Shown: positions 17,627-26,180 of the stretch, in pieces
Numbering within the stretch: position 1 is the stretch's first letter
Layout of the letters: every line of letters starts with the position of its first letter
Assembly (NCBI RefSeq): GCF_000473265.1
Contig: NZ_KI421511.1
Location: 7,351,314 to 7,415,313 of the forward strand
Source of the DNA: Amycolatopsis thermoflava N1165
GTDB lineage: Bacteria; Actinomycetota; Actinomycetes; Mycobacteriales; Pseudonocardiaceae
Reading direction: 5' to 3'
Length of the DNA: 64,000 nucleotides
Position numbers and translations under genes: made by a program
The notes under the pieces: generated by a model
Databases searched by the model: none
Told to the model about the DNA's origin: nothing
What the model saw: only the letters and a program-made list of their open reading frames with translations

Positions 17627-18606
17627 GGGGCCACCTCACCGGAGCCGCGGGGAACGAGGTGCACGGGCAGGACAACCTTTCTCGGTGCGGAGGCATCGCC
17701 GTTGATGCGGGCGAACAACAGCTCGGCCGCCGCCGACCCGAGACGGCTCACGTCGTGCGCGACGACGGTCACCGGCGGGTCGAGCAGGTCGGCGAGTTCG
17801 AAGTCGTCGAAACCGACGACGGCGGGGCGCGGCGTGACGTGGGCCAGCGCCCGCAGCAGGTGGACGGTGACGCGGTTGTTGCCCGCGATGATCGCGGTGG
17901 CCGGGTCCGGACCGGCGAGCAGGCGGGCGACCGCGTCGGCGACGCTCTGCCTGGTCGGCGGGCGCAGGATGGCCAGGCCCTCGTCGAAGCGGACCCCGGC
18001 GCGGGCGTACCCCTCGCGGTAGCCGCGCAGGCGTTCGGCGGCGGTGTAGATGTCCGGCCGGTCGCCGAGGAACGCGATCCGGCGGTGCCCCTGCCGGGCC
18101 AGGTGGGCGACCGCTTCGACGGTGCCGCCCAGGTTGTCGACCAGCACGGTGTCGGCGGCGATGTCCCCGGCCGGGCGGTCCACGAACACCACCGGCGTGC
18201 CCGCGCGCATCTCCGGCAGCAGGTAGCCGTGCTGGGTGCCGGCCGGGACGATGAGCAGCCCGTCGACCCGGCGGGAGCAGAATTCGAGGGCCAGCTCGCG
18301 TTCGCGGTCGGAGTCCTCCTCCGACGAGCCGGACAGCACGTGCCTGCCGAACGCGGTGGCGACCTTCTCGGCCGCGCGGGTGAGCTCGGAGTAGAACGGG
18401 TTGCCCACGTCCTCGACGACGAGGCCGATGGTGCCGGTGGTCGAGCCGCGGCGCAGGTTGCGGGCGCCCAGGTTGCGCCGGAAGCCGAGCTGGTCGATGG
18501 CGGCCAGGACGCGTTCGGCGGTCTCCGGGTGCACCGCGGGCTCGTCGTTGACCACGCGCGAGACCGTCTTGATGCTCACCCCGGCCAGACGTGCGACGTC
18601 GTTCAT
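17623..18606 (-). CDS. LacI-family transcriptional regulator
   Basis: The product is 327 residues with the usual LacI helix-turn-helix right at the N-terminus (MNDVARLAGVSIKTVSRVVN) followed by a sugar-binding domain. I chose the ATG at 18606; a start at 18654 would add 16 atypical residues and would translate the operator palindrome at 18641-18652. It is the first gene of the transporter operon and probably autoregulates it, being released by the transported sugar or a phosphate of it. Confidence 0.9.
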   Translation of the reverse strand: MNDVARLAGVSIKTVSRVVNDEPAVHPETAERVLAAIDQLGFRRNLGARNLRRGSTTGTIGLVVEDVGNPFYSELTRAAEKVATAFGRHVLSGSSEEDSDRERELALEFCSRRVDGLLIVPAGTQHGYLLPEMRAGTPVVFVDRPAGDIAADTVLVDNLGGTVEAVAHLARQGHRRIAFLGDRPDIYTAAERLRGYREGYARAGVRFDEGLAILRPPTRQSVADAVARLLAGPDPATAIIAGNNRVTVHLLRALAHVTPRPAVVGFDDFELADLLDPPVTVVAHDVSRLGSAAAELLFARINGDASAPRKVVLPVHLVPRGSGEVAP

Positions 18607-18640
18607 CGTGGCGCGCCTCGACGCCTTCCCCGGACCCGAC

Positions 18641-18652
18641 GACAACGTTGTC
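18641..18652. promoter_or_regulatory. LacI-type operator palindrome
   Basis: GACAACGTTGTC is a perfect 12-base palindrome with the central CG step typical of LacI-family operators. It lies 35 bases upstream of the lacI start, where bound repressor would block the operon. Confidence 0.7.
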
Positions 18653-18708
18653 ATAGCGGGTGGATTTCACACCACCCGGCGGCGGTGTGTCAACCGCCGC
18701 CCGGCTGG

Positions 18709-19598
18709 TCACCGCTCCATCGCCGACTGCCCCGGACCAGGCGTGCCTTCGACGGGACCGGCGCTCGCGGACCCGCGGACGTCGTGGCCGACGGCCCGGC
18801 CCAGCGAGATCCGCTCGGCGGTGATCGGGTACACCGGCCTGCCGTTGATCTCGCCGGGGTTCGAGTAGTCCACCGGGATGCCGGCCCGCTCGGCCACCTC
18901 GACCGTGGTGTCCGCGGGCCGGTCCGGGTGTCCGTGCGCCGGAGCACCAGCGCGCGGCGCGCGTAGTCCATCGTGGTCAGCAGGCGGTAGAAGACCGTCG
19001 TGCCGAGCACGCCGGCGGGGACCGCGCCGTCCGGGAGCGCCGGTTTGGGCTGGTTCGTCCACCGCATGGGGATGTTGCGGATTTCGAGGTCGCCGAACCG
19101 GATCGAGTCCAGGATCCCGAGGTGGATGGTGACCGGCCGGTTGCCGGCGTAACCCGAAGCCGTGGCGAGGGAGCGCAGGCCCAGTTCGTCGGCCACCGGC
19201 TGGTCCGGGTCGAGCGTGCCGTAGGTGTCGAGGAGGAACCGGCGGGGCTCGCCGCCGTTGAGGGACGCTTCGACGGTCGGCAGCGGATCGAGGTCGATGA
19301 AGGGGAGCCGGGCCGCCGTCGCCCCTCGGATCCCACGGCTTGCCGCGCAGCGCCGCGTACAGCGTGTCGAACGGTTGTGCAGCAGGGCGATGTAGCCGCG
19401 CTGGGCGGCCGCGCGGGCGTTCGCCGGATCCCGGCGCAGCAGCGCGGCGTAACCGCGGTCGGCCGCGTCGAACGATCCGGCCCGGAACAGCTGATCCGGG
19501 TCGGCGTCGGTCGCGTCCGCGAGACCGGAGGTCGCCAGTGGGATGGTGGCGGTGGCCAGGCCGGCCCGCCACAGGAAACCGCGTCGGCTGAGTGTCAT
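18709..19598 (-). pseudogene. Broken retropepsin-like aspartyl protease gene
   Basis: The ATG at 19598 starts a twin-arginine signal (SRRGFLWRAGLATATIPLA) and a TPR-like segment (about residues 30-75). Reading must then switch frame: FDTLYAALRGKPWD is in one frame, LDPLPTVEASLNGGEPRRFL through YARRALVLRR in the other, and the C-terminal GIPVDYSNPGEINGRPVYP back in the first, ending at 18709. At least three frameshifts are therefore needed, and the TPR part looks shortened. The expected catalytic DTG reads DTYG. Both features indicate a decayed gene for a secreted aspartyl protease-like protein. Confidence 0.7.
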
Positions 19599-19670
19599 GC
19601 CGCAAGACCTACCGGCGGGGACCGATGGCCCCGCACGGCGCGGCGTGGTTCTCCAGCACCCAGTTCCGCG

Positions 19671-20579
19671 TCGATCGCGCTCGCCGTGGTGGTGCTGCCG
19701 GCCGCGGTCCTCGGCTGGCTGGTGGCCGGGCGGGTGCTGCGCCCGATCCGGGCCATCTCGGCGACCGCGCGGCGCCTGTCCGCGGAGAACCTCGCCGAAC
19801 GCGTCCCGGTCACCGCGCCCCCGGACGAGCTCGCGACCCTGGCCGCGACCGTCAACGACATGCTGGACCGCATCCAGCAGGGCATCGCCGAGCGCGACCG
19901 CGTGCTGCGCAGCCAGCGCATGTTCACCGCCAACGCCGCGCACGAACTGCGCACCCCGCTGACCACCGTCCGCGCCGCGATCGACGTCACACTGGACGGC
20001 GAACCGACGCGGGCCGAGCTGCTGGCCATGACCGGCGATATCGCGACCGCGATCGAGCACAGCCGGCGCACCCTCGACGGTCTGCTCGCGCTGGCATGCA
20101 GCCAGACCGGCGCGCTCACCCGGCAGCGCGTGGATCTCGTCGCCGCCGCGCTCGGCGGCGTGGCGCAGCAGGTCGCCGCGCGCGCGTTGGCCCTGCGGAC
20201 CGGGCTGCGGCCCGCGGTCACCGGCGGCGAACCCGTGCTGCTGGAACGGATGGCGGGCAACCTCGTCGACAACGCGGTGCGCTACCACCGTCCCGGCGGC
20301 CTGATCGACGTCGCCACCGGCAGCACCGACGGGCAGGTGTTCCTGCGGATCTCGAACACCGGGGCCGCGGTGCCGGGCGACGCGCAGCGGCTGCTGGAAC
20401 CGTTCGTCCGTGGCGCGGGCGCCCGCGTGCGCTCGGAATCCGGCGCGGGGCTCGGATTGTCGATCGTGCACGCCGTCGCCACCGCCCACCACGGGCACGT
20501 GTCGATCGCCGCCCCGCGCGCAGGTGGACTGGACGTGACCGGGTGGCTACCCGGATCCTCTGTGGACGGCGGCTCGTGA
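19671..20579 (+). pseudogene. N-terminally truncated sensor histidine kinase
   Basis: What remains is one membrane segment (SIALAVVVLPAAVLGWLVA), a HAMP domain, the H-box with phospho-acceptor His (NAAHELRTPLTT), the N-box (NLVDNAVRYH) and the G-box (GAGLGLSIVHAVATAHHG). The first membrane segment and sensor loop are missing, and no convincing start precedes 19671; GTG codons at 19686 could restart translation inside the membrane segment. No response-regulator gene is adjacent, whereas such kinases normally follow one. It abuts the broken protease gene head to head, so both probably decayed in the same event. Confidence 0.65.
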
Positions 20580-20597
20580 TGATGATCACGACCCCCG

Positions 20598-20680
20598 AGG
20601 TACCCGTGAGGACCATCACGCCTCACACTGGGTACCGAAACGTCCGACAGCGTGGTTGACGTAGACCGGAGTCGGACGTT
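20598..20680 (+). promoter_or_regulatory. Double hairpin between the kinase remnant and the DUF3817 gene
   Basis: The first hairpin at 20598-20635 pairs GGTACCCGTGAGG with CCTCAC...GGGTACC, with a three-base bulge. The second at 20637-20680 has perfect 11-base arms (AAACGTCCGAC and GTCGGACGTTT) and is followed by TTTCTC. The second looks like an intrinsic terminator for top-strand reading; together they could instead be a structured leader of the next gene, since a TTGAC sits in the second loop. Confidence 0.5.
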
Positions 20681-20711
20681 TTCTCATGTGCTTCTCACAA
20701 GGAGGAAAGCA

Positions 20712-21074
20712 GTGACCAGCAAGGCCGCTCTCGTGTTCCGCGTGGCCGCCGTCGCCGAGGCGCTGTCCTGGGCGGGTTTGCTGATCGGGATGTTCCTGAA
20801 GTACGTCGTCGACGCCCCGAACGAGGGCGGCGTGCCGGTGCTCGGCATGGTGCACGGCGTCGTCTTCGTCGTGTACCTGGTCGTCACCCTGGCCGTGTTC
20901 AAGCCGCTCGGCTGGCGTCCGAAGACCGTGGTGACCGCGCTGCTGGCGAGCATCCCGCCGCTGTTCACCTGGTGGTTCGAGACCTGGGCTCTGCGCACCG
21001 GCAAGCTGGACGGCCCGGAGCGCCTCACCCACGGCGGCACCGGCCTGATCGTCCGCGACACCGTCTCCGCCTGA
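20712..21074 (+). CDS. DUF3817 integral membrane protein
   Basis: The 120-residue protein has three to four membrane segments and the DUF3817 pattern RVAAVAEALSWAGLLIGM at the N-terminus. It is an actinobacterial membrane protein of unknown function. GTG start with a strong AAGGAGG six bases upstream. Confidence 0.85.
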   Translation: MTSKAALVFRVAAVAEALSWAGLLIGMFLKYVVDAPNEGGVPVLGMVHGVVFVVYLVVTLAVFKPLGWRPKTVVTALLASIPPLFTWWFETWALRTGKLDGPERLTHGGTGLIVRDTVSA

Positions 21075-21081
21075 TCTTCAC

Positions 21082-21124
21082 CACGAAGCGCCGCCGCCAC
21101 GACCTGTGGCGGCGGCGCTTCGTG
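21082..21124. terminator. Bidirectional hairpin terminator, 19-bp perfect stem
   Basis: Arms at 21082-21100 and 21106-21124 are perfectly complementary over 19 bases with a five-base loop (GACCT). It lies between the convergent DUF3817 and LysR genes. Confidence 0.92.
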
Positions 21125-21127
21125 CTG

Positions 21128-21988
21128 TCACGGGTTCTTGTCGAGCCCGGCCGCCGAATGGACCAGCGCGGCGACCGCTGGTGAGCGGCTGTTCGCCGGC
21201 CAGGCGAGCACGGTCGTGACTTCCGGTGCGTCGACGACGGGCACCGCCACGTGCTCCGGCCACTGCCACGCCCGGCTTGACGCGGGGATGACGAGCAGCG
21301 TCCGTCCCAGTGCCACGAGCTGGGCCAGCTGCGACTGCGTGCGCACCTCCGGGCCGGGGCCGGGCGGATAGGTGCCGTCGAGCCGGGGCCACCGCGCGAT
21401 CGGCAGGTCCGGGACGTCGCTGACTTCAGCGAGTGTGAGCTGTTCGCGGGCCGCGAGCGGGTGCGCCGCGGGCAGGATCGCGACCTGGCCTTCGACGACG
21501 AGGTCCTCGGTGTCGAATCCGGCGAGATCGTCGAACGGGCGGTGCATGATCGCCACGTCGGCCTGCCCGTCGCGCAGCAACCCGGCCTGCTCGCCCACTT
21601 CGCACAGGAGGACTTCGACCGGCGGTGCGCCCGGTTCGGCTGCGACGGCGTCGAGGAGTCGCTGCAGGAGTTCGTGCGACGCCCCGGCTTTCGTCACGAG
21701 CACCAGGGGCCGTTTCGGGTCGGCGGCGCGGCGCGTCCGGCGCGCGGCGGCCGTGACCGCGTCGAGGGCCACCTTGGCCTCGCGCAGCAGCACCCGGCCG
21801 GGTTCGGTCAGCGCCACCCCGCGGCGGTCACGGTCGAGCAGCCGGACGCCGAGCCGCTGTTCCAGCTGCCGGATGGCGCGGGAGAGCGGCGGCTGCGCGA
21901 TCCCGAGCCGCTCCGCGGCACGGCCGAAGTGCAGCTCCTCCGCGACGGTGACGAAGTACCGGAGCTCGCGGGTTTCCAGATCACGCAC
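21128..21988 (-). CDS. LysR-family transcriptional regulator
   Basis: The 286-residue protein has an N-terminal winged helix (LRYFVTVAEELHFGRAAERL, then QPPLSRAIRQLE) and a periplasmic-binding-protein-like effector domain of normal length. Divergent from a short-chain dehydrogenase with a clear palindrome between them, so that gene is its likely target. GTG start. Confidence 0.9.
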   Translation of the reverse strand: MRDLETRELRYFVTVAEELHFGRAAERLGIAQPPLSRAIRQLEQRLGVRLLDRDRRGVALTEPGRVLLREAKVALDAVTAAARRTRRAADPKRPLVLVTKAGASHELLQRLLDAVAAEPGAPPVEVLLCEVGEQAGLLRDGQADVAIMHRPFDDLAGFDTEDLVVEGQVAILPAAHPLAAREQLTLAEVSDVPDLPIARWPRLDGTYPPGPGPEVRTQSQLAQLVALGRTLLVIPASSRAWQWPEHVAVPVVDAPEVTTVLAWPANSRSPAVAALVHSAAGLDKNP

Positions 21989-22005
21989 GGTTTCGATCCT
22001 ACGCG

Positions 22006-22026
22006 GTGATACCTCCCGGGTATCAC
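22006..22026. promoter_or_regulatory. LysR-box palindrome
   Basis: GTGATACC-TCCCG-GGTATCAC is a perfect inverted repeat with the ATAC...GTAT core common to LysR sites, located in the 83-base spacer between the divergent LysR and SDR genes. Confidence 0.75.
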
Positions 22027-22071
22027 AGCATAGCGAGCTGATCTTGGACAGCGCGTTCCCGCGAGCCGAGC

Positions 22072-22797
22072 ATGGGCCGCGTGAACGACACGAAGATCGC
22101 GCTGGTCACCGGTGCGAACAAGGGAATCGGTTACGCCATCGCGCAGGGGCTCGGCGCGATCGGCTACACGGTCGCCGTCGGGGCGCGCGACGACGCCCGC
22201 CGTGAGGAGGCCGTCGAGCGGCTGCGCGCCACGGGCGCCGACGCGTTCGGGGTGGCCCTCGACGTCACCTCCGACGACAGCGTCGCGGCGGCCGCGGCGA
22301 CGATCGATCGCACAGCCGGACGGCTCGACGTCCTGGTCAACAACGCGGGCATCGGGGGCCGGACCGATGGCGGCGCGCAGGATCCGACCACACTGGACCT
22401 CGACGTCGTCCGGACCGTCCTCGACACCAACGTGTTCGGCGTCGTCCGGGTGACGAACGCGATGCTCCCGCTGCTGCGCCGCGCCGACTCGCCGCGCATC
22501 GTCAACATGTCCAGCAACATGGGGTCGCTCGCCCTGCGGACCGGCCCGGTCATGGCCGCGTACGCGCCGTCGAAGTCGATGCTCAACAGCATCACCGTGC
22601 AGTACGCCCGCGCGCTCGCCGACACGAACGTCATCGTGAACGCCGCCTGCCCCGGTTACGTCGCGACCGACTTCACCGGCTTCGCCGCGCCCCGGACTCC
22701 CGAGCAGGGCGCGGCCATCGCGATCCGGCTCGCCACCCTGCCCGACGACGGGCCACGCGGCGGCTTCTTCGACGACGACGGCGTCATCCCCTGGTGA
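22072..22797 (+). CDS. Short-chain dehydrogenase/reductase (carbonyl-reductase-like)
   Basis: The 241-residue SDR has cofactor motif TGANKGIG, NNAG, the active-site Ser in MSSNMGS and the YAPSK catalytic Tyr/Lys. The sequence is closest in style to plant/fungal carbonyl-reductase-like SDRs that use NADPH. The start could also be the GTG at 22081. It is probably controlled by the divergent LysR protein. Substrate unknown. Confidence 0.88.
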   Translation: MGRVNDTKIALVTGANKGIGYAIAQGLGAIGYTVAVGARDDARREEAVERLRATGADAFGVALDVTSDDSVAAAAATIDRTAGRLDVLVNNAGIGGRTDGGAQDPTTLDLDVVRTVLDTNVFGVVRVTNAMLPLLRRADSPRIVNMSSNMGSLALRTGPVMAAYAPSKSMLNSITVQYARALADTNVIVNAACPGYVATDFTGFAAPRTPEQGAAIAIRLATLPDDGPRGGFFDDDGVIPW

Positions 22798-22805
22798 GGC
22801 GGACT

Positions 22806-22832
22806 CCCCGCGCCGCACCTCGCGGCGCGGGG
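22806..22832. terminator. Convergent hairpin terminator
   Basis: CCCCGCGCCG pairs with CGGCGCGGGG around a seven-base loop, between the SDR gene and the convergent thioredoxin-domain gene. Confidence 0.8.
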
Positions 22833-22841
22833 GACGCCGTC

Positions 22842-23795
22842 TCAGAACAGGGCCGACGCCAGGTTCCGCCGGGCCGCCGCGACGCGCTCGTCGGCCGGGT
22901 CGAACAGGTCGAACAGGCCGACCAGGTGCTCGCGGACGCGGTTGCGGTCCGGGCCGGCCGTGCGGCGCACGGCCTCGATGAGCCGGGAGAACCCGTCCTC
23001 GACCTTGCCCGTCGCCACCTCGTAGTCGGCGGCCGCGAACTGGGCGTCCAGATCGTCCGGGGACGCGTCGGCACGCGTGACGGCCGACGGGTCGGCCTCG
23101 GCGGCGCGGGCGGCGAACCGGACCTGCGCCAGACCGGCCTTGGCCAGCTCGTTGGCCGGCTCGACGTCGAGGATCCGCTGGTAGGCGGCCTCGGCGGCGG
23201 CGAAGTCACCGCGCTCGAAGGCGGCTTCGGCCTCGGTGAAGCGCGGGTCCTCGGGCTCCTCCGCGCCGTCCGCGCCGGACGGCGGGATGCCCGGCAGCTT
23301 GCCCTTCAGCGCCTCCAGCAGCTGGTCCAGCCACTGCCGGATCTCCGGCTCCGGCAGCGCGCCGGAGAACGCGTTGACCGGCTGCCCGCCTGCGATCGCC
23401 ACGACCGTCGGGATCGACTGGACCCCGAAGACCTGCGCGATGCGCGGGTTGGCGTCGACGTCGACCTTCGCCAGCACCCAGGCGCCGCCGGACTGCTCGG
23501 CCAGGCGCTCCAGCACCGGGCTCAGCTGCTTGCACGGCCCGCACCAGTCGGCCCACAGGTCCACCACGACGAGCTGCTGCAGCGACCGCTCGACGACCTC
23601 GGCCTGGAACGTGGCCTCGGTGACGTCGATGACCGCGGCGCTCGCGCCGCCGCCCCCGGCCGGTGCGCCGCTCGACGGCGGCGGGGCGTTGCGCTGGGCC
23701 TCGGCCCTGGCCTTGAGCGCGGACAGATCCACCGCGCCGGACAGCGCGGCGGACATGGCGGCTGACTTCGCTGCTGATGCGCGTGGATTTGTCAC
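22842..23795 (-). CDS. YbbN-like thioredoxin-domain protein with TPR region
   Basis: Residues about 50-155 form a thioredoxin fold with the complete redox motif WCGPC, followed by a TPR-like region (about 180-310) as in the co-chaperone YbbN/CnoX. Such proteins hold unfolded or oxidised proteins for refolding. GTG start at 23795, giving 317 residues that begin [13 protein letters not shown]; an ATG 13 codons later is possible. It is 31 bases downstream of the thiamine-binding-like gene on the same strand. Confidence 0.88.
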   Translation of the reverse strand: MTNPRASAAKSAAMSAALSGAVDLSALKARAEAQRNAPPPSSGAPAGGGGASAAVIDVTEATFQAEVVERSLQQLVVVDLWADWCGPCKQLSPVLERLAEQSGGAWVLAKVDVDANPRIAQVFGVQSIPTVVAIAGGQPVNAFSGALPEPEIRQWLDQLLEALKGKLPGIPPSGADGAEEPEDPRFTEAEAAFERGDFAAAEAAYQRILDVEPANELAKAGLAQVRFAARAAEADPSAVTRADASPDDLDAQFAAADYEVATGKVEDGFSRLIEAVRRTAGPDRNRVREHLVGLFDLFDPADERVAAARRNLASALF

Positions 23796-23826
23796 GCTTC
23801 CATCCTGGCATGTACTGTCCGGCGTT

Positions 23827-24126
23827 TCACCGGAGGTGCTCCTCCAACCGCTCCACTTTCGCCTCCAGCTGACCGCTGTCGAAGCCCGGCCGGATGTCCG
23901 CCTTGAGCACGAGCGACACCCGGGCGGCACCCTCGCCGGCCGCTTCCACCGCCCGCTTCACCACGTCCATGACCTCGTCCCAGGACCCCTCGACGTTGGT
24001 GAACATCGCGTTCGTGGAGTTCGGCAGGCCCGAGTCGCGGACGACCCGCACCGCCCTGGCGACCGCTTCGCTGACTCCGCCGTCCGGGTCACCGCCGGAC
24101 GGGCTCACGCTGAAGGCGACGATCAT
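23827..24126 (-). CDS. MTH1187-family thiamine-binding-like protein
   Basis: This 99-residue protein has the small ferredoxin-like fold of the MTH1187/YkoF group ([11 protein letters not shown] at the start, central [20 protein letters not shown]). Relatives bind thiamine or its precursors. It is probably co-transcribed with the YbbN-like gene. Divergent from a MarR gene. Confidence 0.85.
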   Translation of the reverse strand: MIVAFSVSPSGGDPDGGVSEAVARAVRVVRDSGLPNSTNAMFTNVEGSWDEVMDVVKRAVEAAGEGAARVSLVLKADIRPGFDSGQLEAKVERLEEHLR

Positions 24127-24203
24127 CGGCTCTCCTCACACTTGCGACACTTTGCGCACTACCCTGCCCCCTCGGTCAAGAACCCGCTGGTAGCTTCCCT
24201 GCC

Positions 24204-24704
24204 ATGAACCGCCCGCTGCCTTTCGACCCGATCGCCCGCGCCGCGCAGCTGTGGGAGGACCGGATCGGGCCGTCCGCGACGATGGCGGCGGTCACCGGCG
24301 TGATGCGCGTGCAGCAGATCGTCCAGTCGGCCGTCGACGGCGCGCTCAAACCGCACGGCCTCACCTTCGCGCGGTACGAGGCGCTCGTGCTGCTGTCGTT
24401 CGCGCGCCGCGGTGCGCTGCCGATGCGGGTCATGGGCGAGCGCCTCCAGCTGCACCCGACCAGCGTGACCAACATCGTGGACCGGCTGGAGAAGGACGGG
24501 CTGGTCAAGCGGGTGCCGCACCCAACCGACCGGCGCACCACGCTGGTGGAGATCACCGACGACGGTCACGCCCGCCTGGAAGAGGCGACGAAGGCGGTCA
24601 CCTCGATCGACTTCGGGCTCGTCGGCCTCACGCCGAAGCAGACCGAGCAGCTGTCCGAGCTGCTCACCAAGGTCCGCAAGGCGACCGGCGACTTCATGGG
24701 CTGA
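24204..24704 (+). CDS. MarR-family transcriptional regulator
   Basis: The 166-residue protein has a winged helix with the usual MGERLQLHPTSVTNIVDRLEK recognition region and the wing containing HPTDRRTTLVEIT. Target unknown; the gene diverges from the thiamine-binding-like/YbbN pair. It ends one base before the stop of the convergent peptidase gene. Confidence 0.9.
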   Translation: MNRPLPFDPIARAAQLWEDRIGPSATMAAVTGVMRVQQIVQSAVDGALKPHGLTFARYEALVLLSFARRGALPMRVMGERLQLHPTSVTNIVDRLEKDGLVKRVPHPTDRRTTLVEITDDGHARLEEATKAVTSIDFGLVGLTPKQTEQLSELLTKVRKATGDFMG

Positions 24705-24705
24705 C

Positions 24706-26118
24706 TCAGCCGTACTGGGTGCTGCACGGGCCGGAACCCTGCAGGTAGCCGGTGCGCATGGCCTCGACGCGGTTGAACCCGCTGGCCGCGGGCTTGCCGT
24801 CCACGTCGGCCGCGACCAGCGAGTCCGGCCGCAGCAGGTCCGAGATCGCCTCGTCCAGGTCGCCGGCCGACAGCCGCATCTGCTGCCCCTCCTGCGCGGC
24901 CACCGCGGCCCACGCGCCGACCAGGCACGCGGTCCGCAACCCGGCGTTCGCGTTGTCCAGGGAGGCGCCGACACCCTTCTGGATGCCCATCGCGTACCGG
25001 GACGCGACTTCGGAGAACGCCGCGAAGTCGCCGTGCCCGCCGCTGCTGGACCCGGTGAACTCGCCCTCCTGGTCCACCGGCTGACCCAGTTCGGCCAGCG
25101 CGGTGAGGTCGATCCGCACCGTGTTGTCGCTCGTGCAGTAGGTGGCGGGCGGGGTGGCCGAGCCGTTGGGGCAGGACGCGCCGTCGTCGACGATCTCCGG
25201 CGCCTGCACCTTGGCGCCCGCGAACGCCTGGTCGAGGCTGTCCTTCAGCAGGCCGATCGCCTCCTGGTCGACCTCGATGTCGCCGTCCCGGTCGCCGGAG
25301 TCGAAGGGCCGCTCGGTGAGCCGCGGCTGGATGCTGTCCAGGGTCATCGCGGCGCACTCCGTCGGCCCCTGCTCGAACCCGATCTGGAACGCGTAGGTCC
25401 GGTCGAACCCGGTGCCGTGCGCGGAGCGGTCGGTCGCCGAGGTGCCCGCGCTGTCCCGCACCAGGAACAGCGACGACAACGCGGAGTTCAGCCCGTCGGA
25501 GGTGGACACGGCGAAGTACTTGCTCTTGCCCTCGGCGACCCAGCGGTAGTAGGCGCCGGTGAAGCAGTCGGCCTGCTGCTCCTTCACGATCGTTGGCGTG
25601 TTGCGGCTGATGCCCGCCTTGTCGCCGAGCCGGTACTGCACGGCGTGGCCGAACTCGTGCGCCAGCACGGTCACCACCGACAGCGGGCCGAACTGGTCCA
25701 TCATGGTCGGCAGCAGCACGCCGCGGTCCCACGCCACGGAGTCGTCGACGCTGCAGTAGAAGGCGTTCGCGTTGCCCTTCGTGTCGCCGCAGCCGTTCTC
25801 CTGGTTCTCGCCGTCGGAGTCGTAGGACAGCAGCGACTTCACCGGCTCGAACTTGACGTCGAAGTTGCCCGGCAGCGCGCCGGACCAGTAGTCCTCGACG
25901 TCGGCGATGGTGGCGACGGCCACCCGGTCCGCCTCGTCGCTGCTGACGTTGGTCACGTCGAGGTCCGGCTCCGGCGCGGCCGACTTGAGACCGCTCTCGA
26001 AGTGGGTGATCGGCAGCCCGGCGACGTCACCCTCGGAAACCGGGGCGGACTTCCCGTCGCTGCAACCGGCCAGTCCCAGCGCCAGCACCCCGCTCAGCGC
26101 CACCAGCGATCGCCGCAC
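24706..26118 (-). CDS. Neutral zinc metallopeptidase-family lipoprotein
   Basis: The 470-residue protein has a signal peptide with lipobox Cys19 (LGLAGC), so it is exported and lipid-anchored. The zinc motif is HEFGH at residues 154-158 and the third ligand region is EQQADCFTG, as in the putative neutral zinc metallopeptidase family. GTG at 26118 is preceded by GAGGGGG and starts a proper signal (MRRSLVALSG); longer starts do not. Divergent from glgP with a 62-base spacer. Confidence 0.87.
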   Translation of the reverse strand: MRRSLVALSGVLALGLAGCSDGKSAPVSEGDVAGLPITHFESGLKSAAPEPDLDVTNVSSDEADRVAVATIADVEDYWSGALPGNFDVKFEPVKSLLSYDSDGENQENGCGDTKGNANAFYCSVDDSVAWDRGVLLPTMMDQFGPLSVVTVLAHEFGHAVQYRLGDKAGISRNTPTIVKEQQADCFTGAYYRWVAEGKSKYFAVSTSDGLNSALSSLFLVRDSAGTSATDRSAHGTGFDRTYAFQIGFEQGPTECAAMTLDSIQPRLTERPFDSGDRDGDIEVDQEAIGLLKDSLDQAFAGAKVQAPEIVDDGASCPNGSATPPATYCTSDNTVRIDLTALAELGQPVDQEGEFTGSSSGGHGDFAAFSEVASRYAMGIQKGVGASLDNANAGLRTACLVGAWAAVAAQEGQQMRLSAGDLDEAISDLLRPDSLVAADVDGKPAASGFNRVEAMRTGYLQGSGPCSTQYG

Positions 26119-26180
26119 CCCGGCCCCCTCGATGTTCGTCACGCTTGTCGCAGCGCACCTTACCGATATCGTCGATCCCC

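Noticed and set aside
18655-18708. Possible small gene between lacI and the broken protease
   Set aside because: The 54 bases carry the lacI promoter region and no start with a ribosome site.
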